Shown: positions 1 to 5,631 of the stretch, piece after piece
Layout: every line of letters begins with the position of its first letter
How positions within the stretch are numbered: the first letter of the stretch is position 1
Assembly (NCBI GenBank): GCA_028702245.1
Contig: JAQVPE010000012.1
Span: forward strand, 1-11,762
DNA: 11,762 nt
Direction: 5' to 3'
DNA from: Candidatus Izemoplasmatales bacterium
GTDB lineage: Bacteria; Bacillota_I; Bacilli_A; Izemoplasmatales; Hujiaoplasmataceae
Translations under genes and position numbers: made by a program
Notes under the pieces: model-generated
What the model was told of the DNA's origin: nothing
Seen by the model: the letters and a program-made list of their open reading frames with translations, nothing else
Databases searched by the model: none

Positions 1-372
1 GGCAACCGGAGTCCAAACCTTGAATTTAGTGGATTCTTTATGGTAAGTTGGGCCAAGATCGGTTTTTTTGTAATAGTAGATGTTGTCGAATAGTTCGGTG
101 CGAACGATTTTTCCGGTATAAAGCTCGGATTTGTCGCCTGTGCTAGAAATAACATGATAGATCATGCGAAGTTCGATATAGGCGTCGAAACCACAGACGA
201 GTTTTAACTCTCCCGGAAGCGTAACTCTTTCGCGAATTTCAAGATCGATGACCTCGTCATTGCCAAGCAGCTTGTAAGTCGTGTTTTCCAGATAATGGCC
301 ACTAGGAATGATAATGGTTATCAAATCAAAATCATCGAGGTAACAATAGAATTTGCGGTTATCATTTATCAT
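1..372 (-). CDS. pulA: Type I pullulanase, N-terminal part (runs off left edge)
   Basis: This is the first 124 codons of a gene on the minus strand that continues beyond the window. Type I pullulanases (GH13) hydrolyse alpha-1,6 branch points in pullulan and branched alpha-glucans. The visible part is the N-terminal region; the catalytic barrel is outside. The best evidence is the stretch around residues 85-124, which contains LYTGKIVRTELFDNIYYY and then LGPTYHKESTKFKVWTP, the typical lead-in to the beta-sandwich (CBM48/E-set) domain of these enzymes. The ATG lies four bases after the stop of the CCA-adding enzyme gene, and its AGGGAAGAG ribosome-binding site lies inside the end of that gene, so the two are co-transcribed and probably translationally coupled. 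No signal peptide is visible at the N-terminus, suggesting a cytoplasmic enzyme acting on glycogen or imported glucans. Another GH13 branching or debranching enzyme cannot be fully excluded from the N-terminus alone. Confidence 0.82.
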   Translation of the reverse strand, partial: MINDNRKFYCYLDDFDLITIIIPSGHYLENTTYKLLGNDEVIDLEIRERVTLPGELKLVCGFDAYIELRMIYHVISSTGDKSELYTGKIVRTELFDNIYYYKKTDLGPTYHKESTKFKVWTPVA

Positions 373-376
373 GTTC

Positions 377-1576
377 TTATCTCTTCCCTGTACCTTCTCT
401 AAAGCGATTCAAGACGTAGTCTTTGATTTCGTCCTCGTTGTTTGCGATTCGTCCACAAACAACCGCGTCAGTTATTTCCTGGAAGACTTCGCCGATTTGT
501 CGATTATCCTCGACCATCATCAAATCAATGAGGTCTGTTGCTTTATATTTGAGATCGCTTTCTTTTTTGATCGGCAGTTCCCGCCAAAGCGAATGGATCT
601 GATTTTCTTGGTCTAAATCTTCACCTATGAACTTGGATATCTTATTAGAAGCTAAAGAATCATCAAGCCCCGCCCGAAAAATATCAAGCTTAGAAAGCGG
701 TCCTTTGCTTCGCTTTTCGATGAGATCGATCAGTTTCATAATTTGGACTTTCTCTTTATTAGAAAATCGCCACGTCTTGGGAATATCGGCGCATCCTGCA
801 AGATAGAAACAAAACGCGTAGAACTCCCGAACATTCAAGTTGAACCTTCCGTGTTCAGCGATTTTTTGAAGGCCAAGCCCGATATCTTCAATGACGTCTC
901 CCAGCCCATGAAGGTGCATCAGTTTTAAAGCTTTGAAGTTTTCGGGGTAGACGATTATTTTTCCAAGTTCACCCATGATTCTTTCATTGGCGATTTTCTT
1001 CAAAAAGGGCATTGCCTTCTTTAAGCCCTCAGATGTTTTTGCTTCCAAATCATATCCGAGTTTTGCCACAAAGCGAAAAGCACGCAAAACTCTGAGGGCG
1101 TCTTCTGTAAATCGCTCAAGCGGTTCGCCGATGGCGCGAATCAAACCGCGCTTCAAGTCTTCTCGCCCAGACAAAGGATCGATGATTTCCATTTGCTTGG
1201 TCATGGCGATGGCGTTGATGGTGAAGTCCCGCCGTTTCAGATCGTCCTCAAGATCTTTTGCGAATGTGACGGCTTTTGGGTGACGATGATCGTCATATTC
1301 GGTTTCGCTCCGAAAAGTGGTGATTTCATAAAGGTGATTACACCTTTTGATTGAGACTGTCCCAAAGCGAACACCTGTCGCTATGGCATCGGGGAAAATT
1401 CTTTGTACTTCTTCCGGCTTCGCGGAAGTGGCGATATCAATGTCTTGAATCGGTATATCTAGCAAGTAATCCCTGACAAACCCGCCGACAAAAAAGGCTT
1501 GATAGCCCTCTATGTGCAATTTGTCCAAGATTTGGATGGCCGTTTTCAGTTGACTTTCCAAGTCAATCACCTGCAT
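377..1576 (-). CDS. cca: CCA-adding enzyme (tRNA nucleotidyltransferase), class II
   Basis: Adds or repairs the 3'-terminal CCA of tRNAs in the cytoplasm without a nucleic acid template. The 399-residue length matches bacterial class II enzymes. Visible landmarks are the FFVGGFVRDYLL nucleotidyltransferase motif (GG at 31-32), the metal-binding DIDIAT motif (D45 and D47), the RRDFTINAIA motif at 115-124, and the nucleotide-selecting ERFTEDALRVLRAFRF motif at 154-169. The rest is the helical body and tail. The ATG at 1576 is preceded by an AGGTAAGG-type site about 11 bases upstream, a weaker and more distant site than elsewhere in the window. It is divergent from the YigZ-family gene across a 74-bp gap and is followed four bases later by the pullulanase start. 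A poly(A) polymerase paralog is possible in principle, but the motifs and length fit CCA addition in a Firmicute-type genome. Confidence 0.95.
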   Translation of the reverse strand: MQVIDLESQLKTAIQILDKLHIEGYQAFFVGGFVRDYLLDIPIQDIDIATSAKPEEVQRIFPDAIATGVRFGTVSIKRCNHLYEITTFRSETEYDDHRHPKAVTFAKDLEDDLKRRDFTINAIAMTKQMEIIDPLSGREDLKRGLIRAIGEPLERFTEDALRVLRAFRFVAKLGYDLEAKTSEGLKKAMPFLKKIANERIMGELGKIIVYPENFKALKLMHLHGLGDVIEDIGLGLQKIAEHGRFNLNVREFYAFCFYLAGCADIPKTWRFSNKEKVQIMKLIDLIEKRSKGPLSKLDIFRAGLDDSLASNKISKFIGEDLDQENQIHSLWRELPIKKESDLKYKATDLIDLMMVEDNRQIGEVFQEITDAVVCGRIANNEDEIKDYVLNRFREGTGKR

Positions 1577-1605
1577 AATTATAACATACCTTACCTGCTT
1601 TTTCT

Positions 1606-1645
1606 ATCATATTCGCGCTTCGCGTGCTATAATTATGGCGGTGAT
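1606..1645 (+). promoter_or_regulatory. Extended -10 promoter and SD of the YigZ-family gene
   Basis: TATAAT at 1628-1633 is preceded by TG and one base (TGcTATAAT), an extended -10 element that compensates for the lack of a clear -35. The Shine-Dalgarno match GGTGAT at 1640-1645 sits five bases before the ATG at 1651, so the predicted leader is only about 11 nt. On the opposite strand TATGAT (1606-1611) is a possible -10 for the divergent cca gene, but its -35 is poor. Confidence 0.55.
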
Positions 1646-1650
1646 AAACC

Positions 1651-2265
1651 ATGTATTCAATCAAATTTCAGACAATATCTGAACATCTAGCCAAAGGATC
1701 CCGTTTCATTGCCGTCGCCGCGAGAGTCGAAACAGTCGAGGCCTTTACATCTTTGTACTTACAAACAAAATCACTCTACCCTTCGGCCACGCATTACTGT
1801 TATGCTTATATTATCGGCGACAACCAAGAACACCAAAAGGCTTCGGACGATGGTGAACCAGCCAAAACGGCTGGTCAGCCTTTGCTTGAAGCAATCAAAA
1901 AAAAGAACCTGACCGACGTTGCATTGATCGTCGTCAGGTATTTCGGGGGCACCAAATTAGGAACAGGCGGCCTGATTAGGGCTTACGGACAAGCCGGCCG
2001 TGAGGCGCTTGACGATGCACAGATCATACCTAAACTTGATCTTGACAGTATCGAAATCAGTTTTGGTTATGAATATCAAAGCAGCATCGACCATTTTCTT
2101 CAAGAAAATGCGAAGGTCATCACAAAAGAGTTCACAGAAAAGGTCAGCTACATAATCTCATCTGAACATAAACATACCGTCGAAATTATTTCTGCGCTTA
2201 CCAATATGACTAAGGGAGAAATCACGCCGAGGATAATCAGTTCGACAAAAACTTATAATCAATAA
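1651..2265 (+). CDS. YigZ/IMPACT family protein (UPF0029)
   Basis: A 204-residue member of the YigZ/IMPACT family, related to Bacillus YvyE and E. coli YigZ. The family has an N-terminal ribosomal-S5-like fold with the conserved signature and a smaller ferredoxin-like C-terminal domain (about residues 130-204). The signature is clear: GEPAKTAGQP at 68-77 and VVRYFGGTKLGTGGLIRAYG at 94-113. The molecular role in bacteria is unsettled; eukaryotic IMPACT modulates GCN2 signalling, and an RNA- or ribosome-related function is usually inferred. The start at 1651 is fixed by GGTGAT five bases upstream and by the -10 at 1628-1633. The gene stands alone: it diverges from cca and ends in its own hairpin. 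Confidence 0.93.
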   Translation: MYSIKFQTISEHLAKGSRFIAVAARVETVEAFTSLYLQTKSLYPSATHYCYAYIIGDNQEHQKASDDGEPAKTAGQPLLEAIKKKNLTDVALIVVRYFGGTKLGTGGLIRAYGQAGREALDDAQIIPKLDLDSIEISFGYEYQSSIDHFLQENAKVITKEFTEKVSYIISSEHKHTVEIISALTNMTKGEITPRIISSTKTYNQ

Positions 2266-2288
2266 CCGCTGATTTTGGCGGTCTTTTT
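2265..2288 (+). terminator. Intrinsic terminator of the YigZ-family gene
   Basis: A five-base-pair stem (ACCGC 2265-2269 with GCGGT 2278-2282), an 8-nt loop and a CTTTTT tail directly after the stop codon. The stem starts on the last base of the TAA. The gene on the other strand ends at 2287 inside it, but on that strand no U-run follows the stem, so it is a good terminator only for the plus strand. Confidence 0.75.
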
Positions 2289-2511
2289 AGATCAGCTCGT
2301 TGACCATTTCAAAAAGGGAAATGAAGGCGTCAACGAACAAATACCCGAGGATTACCGACACTACCATCAAGATGAAGCGGATCTGATTGGTTGAATTCTG
2401 CTTGAAGACACGGGAAAAATCCATTGCCTGCAGAGCTGTATAGACGAACCAGGTCGCCACAAAGAAAAGAATGATCCGCGAAATCAAAAATACTCTGGGG
2501 TCAATAAACAT
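2287..2511 (-). CDS. DUF1146 family (YwzB-like) small membrane protein
   Basis: A 74-residue hydrophobic protein of the DUF1146/YwzB family, whose function is unknown. It has two predicted membrane helices (about residues 4-24 and 43-64) joined by the family's conserved YTALQAMDFSRVFKQN loop. A longer reading frame begins at a GTG at 2520, but the site GGAGTGAT lies over that GTG and too close to the ATG at 2517; it sits eight bases before the ATG at 2511, which I therefore choose. The ribosome-binding site lies inside the end of the upstream NusG-II gene, whose TGA is at 2517-2519, so translation is probably coupled. The pairing with a NusG-II gene suggests a shared envelope role, which is inference. 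Confidence 0.85.
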   Translation of the reverse strand: MFIDPRVFLISRIILFFVATWFVYTALQAMDFSRVFKQNSTNQIRFILMVVSVILGYLFVDAFISLFEMVNELI

Positions 2512-2516
2512 GATCA

Positions 2517-3017
2517 TCACTCCAATACCGAGTCGGGTATGAACTCATCCGACTCCATGTTCGTCATAATCGACACTACCAGTTCGTTAGGAAGGCAAAC
2601 CAAAGGTTCAAGGCTTGAAGAAGTCGGCCGCTGCAACTGGCAGATGTCGCGAGGGCTTTCTTGATATAGAACTTGGATTTTGCCGTCTTCGACCAGTAGT
2701 TTGACGCCTATGATGTTGTTGTCCCTGGCAAAAGTATCGGTTTCATAAAGAGCAGTCATATCGGTGGTAACAGTTCCCGGGACATAGAAGATGCCTTCAT
2801 CCGCCCGCATAACGATCACTTGATCTTGATACTCGGTATCGTATACCTTATACTCGAAAGAATGGAGATCGATCATCAGGATGGTCTCGTCACGATAGGT
2901 GATTTTGGCAAAAACCTCTCCCGTCTTGTTGGTGTTCTCCCAAATTTTAAAGCCAAGAAGAAGCGAAAGACCGATAAAAAGCACGGCTGCGATGAAAATT
3001 AGATCTTGCTTTTTGAT
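2517..3017 (-). CDS. NusG domain II-containing membrane-anchored protein, probable AUC start
   Basis: A membrane-anchored protein with an extracytosolic NusG-domain-II-like beta fold; such proteins recur beside ApbE and Gx-type genes in flavinylation and electron-transfer loci, but their exact role is unknown. The fold is recognisable from the C-terminal DIC...LVCLPNELVV segment (C126 and CLPN at 141-144). A conventional start is available only at a GTG (2984), which has no Shine-Dalgarno site and would cut the membrane helix to about 11 hydrophobic residues. Eleven codons further upstream an ATC at 3015-3017 lies four bases after AAGGAAGTGA, giving (M)KKQDLIFIAAVLFIGLSLLL, a normal Lys-rich anchor for this family. 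I call the ATC start, making 166 residues (155 from GTG). No ATG, GTG or TTG lies in frame between the Shine-Dalgarno and 2984. The gene overlaps the upstream region of DUF1146 and diverges from apbE. Confidence 0.8.
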   Translation of the reverse strand: MKKQDLIFIAAVLFIGLSLLLGFKIWENTNKTGEVFAKITYRDETILMIDLHSFEYKVYDTEYQDQVIVMRADEGIFYVPGTVTTDMTALYETDTFARDNNIIGVKLLVEDGKIQVLYQESPRDICQLQRPTSSSLEPLVCLPNELVVSIMTNMESDEFIPDSVLE

Positions 3018-3021
3018 AGTC

Positions 3022-3031
3022 TCACTTCCTT
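3022..3031 (-). promoter_or_regulatory. Shine-Dalgarno site that points to an ATC start
   Basis: AAGGAAGTGA matches nine of ten positions of AAGGAGGTGA and ends four bases before ATC at 3015-3017. That spacing equals the spacing of AGGTGA sites before the ATG or GTG of other genes here (PadR 4, ylbF 4, flavodiiron protein 5, apbE 5). It lies 37 bases upstream of the conventional GTG candidate, too far to serve it. Confidence 0.75.
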
Positions 3032-3061
3032 TCGTAATATGTTCGAAAAAGATAAGGATCT

Positions 3062-3074
3062 TGGCATGCCATGC
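3062..3074. promoter_or_regulatory. Overlapping palindromes between divergent redox genes
   Basis: TGGCATGCCA (3062-3071) is a perfect 10-bp palindrome, and GCATGcCATGC (3064-3074) is a second dyad overlapping it. They sit between the NusG-II gene (minus) and apbE (plus), upstream of both presumed promoters, where an operator for a shared regulator would be expected. No binding protein can be named. Confidence 0.3.
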
Positions 3075-3105
3075 AAATATGCTGGATTATTGCTAGACAA
3101 TTATG

Positions 3106-3122
3106 TATAATAGTTCAGGTGA
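3106..3122 (+). promoter_or_regulatory. apbE -10 element and Shine-Dalgarno
   Basis: TATAAT at 3106-3111 with only a poor -35 (TGGATT at 3083-3088, spacer 17). AGGTGA at 3117-3122 sits five bases before the ATG at 3128. The -10 lies downstream of the longer reading-frame start at 3071, which argues that 3128 is the true start. Confidence 0.55.
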
Positions 3123-3127
3123 CAAAA

Positions 3128-4291
3128 ATGAAGAAATATCTGATTTTGATTGGTCTTCTGCTTTTTGCCGGGGTAATCACCGGCTGCCAAGCTACAACAA
3201 CTACAACTCTTTCAACCACCTTCAGCAATCCTAATCCCGATTACTGCGTACTCGGTCAAAACGAAGGGGTTTTTGTCTGTCAAAAAACCTGGTCAAGTTA
3301 CTTTGATGCGCCGATTTCACTGAAGATCTACATATCGCAAACATCGACATTCGATCTCGAAGAAGTCTTTGATACAACCGAAATGTATCTCGAAGAATAC
3401 CACAAGTTGATGGACAAGTATAATCACTATGACGATGTGGTCAACGTGTATTCCATCAACAATAGCGATACTTACCCCATCACCGTCGGGTTAGACCTTT
3501 TTAACGTGATCAAGTACGGACTTGATCATGAAGATGTGGTCGTATCGGGTGGTGTCTCCTTATTCAATATCGCCCTTGGTCCGATTCTCTCGATTTGGCA
3601 CGATGCCAGAGAGAATAGTGCCTGCCAGGATTCGCTGGCTTATTCATATTGCCCTGTTCCCGCTTCCGAGATTGAAGCTAATACCACTTCAACTAATCCG
3701 GATGACATCATCATTGACGAGGAAAATCTGACGATCTCCTTTTTAGAGCCGAACATGGAAATCGATCTTGGCGGTTATGGAAAAGGCTACGTTTCTGAGA
3801 TAATCACCGATTATCTGGATGGCCTTGATATCGACTATATCCTCAATGCCGGCAACAGCAACCTCAAAGCCGGCGGTGAAAATCCCGATCGTGAAAACCA
3901 GCTGTTCTATATCGGTTTGATCCGCCCCACTATTGAATTCACGCTTTCCAAGGAATTCTACGCCTACATCAAGATTCCAAGCGGCATCAGTGTGGTAACC
4001 AGTGGCAACTATCAGCGCTTCTTCAAGGGGATTGAGGATGAAGTTGTCTATCACCACATCATCGACCCCAGAACGAATTATCCGGGAGGCGAGGCGATGA
4101 GCGTGACTGTCTTCTATGAAGATGGTGCGCTTTCTGACATCTACTCGACTGCGATCTATTTGATGACGATTGAGGAAGGATTGGCCTTTGTCAATCAAAC
4201 GCCCAATCTTGAAGCTGTCTGGTATAAGACCGACGGCACTCTCGTCTATTCGGAAAACTTCGAAGAACTGTATTTTTACATGTTCCCTTAA
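3128..4291 (+). CDS. apbE: ApbE family FAD:protein FMN transferase, lipoprotein
   Basis: ApbE enzymes transfer FMN from FAD to a threonine or serine of extracytosolic flavoproteins, with magnesium as cofactor. The protein has 387 residues. It begins with a lipoprotein signal peptide (KK, hydrophobic run 5-17) and the lipobox ITGC with C20 as the lipidated residue, followed by a Thr/Ser-rich linker (TTTTTLSTT). Family motifs follow: SGGVSLFNIALGP (140-152), EIDLGGYGKGYVSE (211-224), NAGNSNLKAGG (240-250), VVTSGNYQRFF (289-299), YHHIIDPRTNYPGG (308-321) and the metal-site SDIYSTAIYL (336-345). A roughly 35-residue segment rich in Asn, Ser and Thr (158-192) looks like an insertion. The reading frame can be extended back to 3071, but the promoter, AGGTGA site and signal peptide all fix 3128. 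Neighbours (NusG-II, DUF1146, Gx) suggest membrane redox chemistry; no target protein with an FMN-binding [ST]GA[ST] motif is visible in this window. Confidence 0.93.
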   Translation: MKKYLILIGLLLFAGVITGCQATTTTTLSTTFSNPNPDYCVLGQNEGVFVCQKTWSSYFDAPISLKIYISQTSTFDLEEVFDTTEMYLEEYHKLMDKYNHYDDVVNVYSINNSDTYPITVGLDLFNVIKYGLDHEDVVVSGGVSLFNIALGPILSIWHDARENSACQDSLAYSYCPVPASEIEANTTSTNPDDIIIDEENLTISFLEPNMEIDLGGYGKGYVSEIITDYLDGLDIDYILNAGNSNLKAGGENPDRENQLFYIGLIRPTIEFTLSKEFYAYIKIPSGISVVTSGNYQRFFKGIEDEVVYHHIIDPRTNYPGGEAMSVTVFYEDGALSDIYSTAIYLMTIEEGLAFVNQTPNLEAVWYKTDGTLVYSENFEELYFYMFP

Positions 4292-4298
4292 TCAAGTA

Positions 4299-4814
4299 CT
4301 ATTCTTCGCTCGCTAACAATTGTCTCTCGAGGATCGTGATCAGTTTTTTGGCGACGATTCCGGTGAAAATACCGGTCGGGATCGCTATCAGCATCATATA
4401 CGGCAAATAGAAGATCAGAGTTTCCGTATTGAGTACGATCATGGCCATCAGGATCTGACCAACCATATGGAGAAGCGAACCGGCAACGCTCACGCTGATC
4501 AAGGACAGTTTTGTCAATCGCTTGACAAAAACCATGGCCAGAAAAGCAAAGACCCCTCCTGAAAGACTCATCCAGAAGGTTGGCTGAAACAAGCCGCTGT
4601 AGACAAGACCGACGAGCATGATCCTGATAAAAACGACAATTGCGGCGTCTTTCTCGGAATACACATATAGGATGACCAAAGTGATGATGTTCGCCAGCCC
4701 CAGTTTGACCCCGGGGATGATGAACAAGGCGACCGATACCAGCGATTCGACGATGCTCAAGACAACGCTCGCAGCCACCATGATCGCCAGGAAGACGAGT
4801 TTTCTTAGTTTCAT
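4299..4814 (-). CDS. Gx transporter family / heptaprenyl diphosphate synthase component I-like membrane protein
   Basis: A 171-residue integral membrane protein with about five hydrophobic segments, of the family annotated both as heptaprenyl diphosphate synthase component I and as Gx transporter; it resembles the substrate-binding S components of ECF transporters. Supporting motifs are PGVKLGLANIITL (34-46), SLSGGVFAF (83-91), the LLHMVGQ segment (114-120) and IPTGIFTGIVAKK (145-157). The ATG at 4814 is preceded by GGTGA at five bases and by a promoter at 4830-4857. The gene is tail-to-tail with apbE, with seven bases between stop codons and no terminator between them. Proteins of this family travel with NusG-II and ApbE genes in flavin-based electron-transfer loci, so supply of a flavin, quinone precursor or similar small molecule is plausible; the substrate cannot be read from the sequence. 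Confidence 0.88.
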   Translation of the reverse strand: MKLRKLVFLAIMVAASVVLSIVESLVSVALFIIPGVKLGLANIITLVILYVYSEKDAAIVVFIRIMLVGLVYSGLFQPTFWMSLSGGVFAFLAMVFVKRLTKLSLISVSVAGSLLHMVGQILMAMIVLNTETLIFYLPYMMLIAIPTGIFTGIVAKKLITILERQLLASEE

Positions 4815-4829
4815 GTTTTCACCGTGAAT

Positions 4830-4857
4830 ATTGTATCACAATCGTGTCTTTAAACAA
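4830..4857 (-). promoter_or_regulatory. Promoter of the Gx-family gene
   Basis: On the minus strand TTGTTT (4852-4857), a 16-base spacer and TACAAT (4830-4835), with TG one base before the -10 (TGaTACAAT). The -35 lies in the T-rich tail of the terminator that ends the preceding operon. The start codon is 15 bases beyond the -10. Confidence 0.6.
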
Positions 4858-4886
4858 ATAAAAGATAGCCGGATCCGGCTATCTTT
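4846..4886 (-). terminator. Terminator of the DegV-PadR-HAAS operon
   Basis: A perfect 26-bp palindrome at 4861-4886 folds into a hairpin of up to 11 bp around a four-base GATC loop, followed on the minus strand by TTTTATTTGTTT. The TAG stop of the last gene lies in the upstream arm. The plus strand also carries a TTTTT tail at 4884-4888, so it could work in either direction. Confidence 0.85.
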
Positions 4887-5298
4887 TTGCCTTAAGATAA
4901 GCGTAGAACATCGACAAAGGCCAAAACAAGGCGCCAATGGCAACAATGCCCGACCACCAATAGTTGGCGAAAAAGTCGATAAACAAGTAATTGACGAATA
5001 AAACCAGTGCGCACACAATCAAATACGCAGCCAATGCGAAAATGAGTTTGTTGAAACGGCTTTTGATCTTTTTGCTTCTAAGCTTTTCTTTATCAGGAAA
5101 AGCATCAAGAACATCATCGGAACTGCCAAACTCATTGATAGAGCGCTTGATCGCCTCTTGAACTGGTGTTCCGGCTTCGACAAGGTCATCAACCTTTTCT
5201 TCAAGGCTTCTAGTCAAGATTTCGATCAGTTCCCGTTTGTCTTGATCGTTGAACATGCCTTTGAGCAGTCTCGTGACAAAACTCTTGATTTTGTTCAT
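4879..5298 (-). CDS. PadR-associated HAAS/DUF1700-like protein with two membrane helices
   Basis: A 139-residue protein with two parts. Residues 1-75 form a charged helical domain (RELIEILTRSLEEKVDDLVE, then a Gly-Thr-Pro turn and AIKRSINEFGSSDDVLDAF) typical of the HAAS/DUF1700 or permease-prefix domains found next to PadR regulators. Residues 85-106 and 113-135 are two hydrophobic helices with a short connection, ending in a basic KAKR tail. The ATG overlaps the TGA of padR by four bases (ATGA), implying translational coupling. By analogy with PadR-HAAS pairs it may act as a membrane sensor or partner that influences the PadR repressor, but no ABC permease or other effector gene follows; the operon ends here at a strong terminator. 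Function otherwise unknown. Confidence 0.75.
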   Translation of the reverse strand: MNKIKSFVTRLLKGMFNDQDKRELIEILTRSLEEKVDDLVEAGTPVQEAIKRSINEFGSSDDVLDAFPDKEKLRSKKIKSRFNKLIFALAAYLIVCALVLFVNYLFIDFFANYWWSGIVAIGALFWPLSMFYAYLKAKR

Positions 5299-5627
5299 GA
5301 GCCATCACTCCCCAAAGTATTGATCATAATTTCGTTCAGAAGCCGCCACTCATTGAGGCTTTCTTTGTAGTACGCGCGTCCTAAATTGGTGATTCGGTAA
5401 TAACGCCTTTGTCTTCCAAGTGATTTCTCGCCCATATAGGATGCAATCAACTCACGTTGCTCAAGCCTCGACAATACGGAATAGAGCGTCGCCTCTTTGA
5501 TGTCAAACTTGTTGTTGGTCCTGCTTTTGATCTCGCCTGAGAGTTCGTATCCGTACATGTCTTTTTCTCCGAGGAGTTTGAGGATGATCGTGTCGATATG
5601 CCCCCGGATTACATCGCTATTGATCAC
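5295..5627 (-). CDS. PadR family transcriptional regulator
   Basis: A 110-residue winged-helix DNA-binding repressor of the PadR type. The N-terminus INSDVIRGHIDTIILKLL, the MYGYEL segment (24-29), the recognition region IKEATLYSVLSRLEQREL (43-60) and the wing LGRQRRYYRITNLG (70-83) are diagnostic. It has only the short C-terminal helix of the small PadR subgroup. The start is GTG at 5627, set by AAGGTGA four bases upstream; that site is inside the end of the DegV gene, whose stop is at 5632. It thus forms one unit with DegV and the following HAAS-like gene. PadR proteins commonly repress their own operon in response to a ligand or envelope stress; a palindromic operator was not evident at the degV promoter. 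Confidence 0.93.
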   Translation of the reverse strand: MINSDVIRGHIDTIILKLLGEKDMYGYELSGEIKSRTNNKFDIKEATLYSVLSRLEQRELIASYMGEKSLGRQRRYYRITNLGRAYYKESLNEWRLLNEIMINTLGSDGS

Positions 5628-5631
5628 GCTT

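Noticed and set aside
1578..1586. TGtTATAAT on the minus strand as the cca promoter
   Set aside because: Transcription would start about 1571, inside the coding sequence and after the ATG, so it cannot serve this start; a TATGAT further up is more plausible.
3071..3127. Upstream extension of apbE (19 more codons from an ATG at 3071)
   Set aside because: The -10 element, Shine-Dalgarno and lipoprotein signal peptide all place the start at 3128; the extension would lie upstream of the transcription start.
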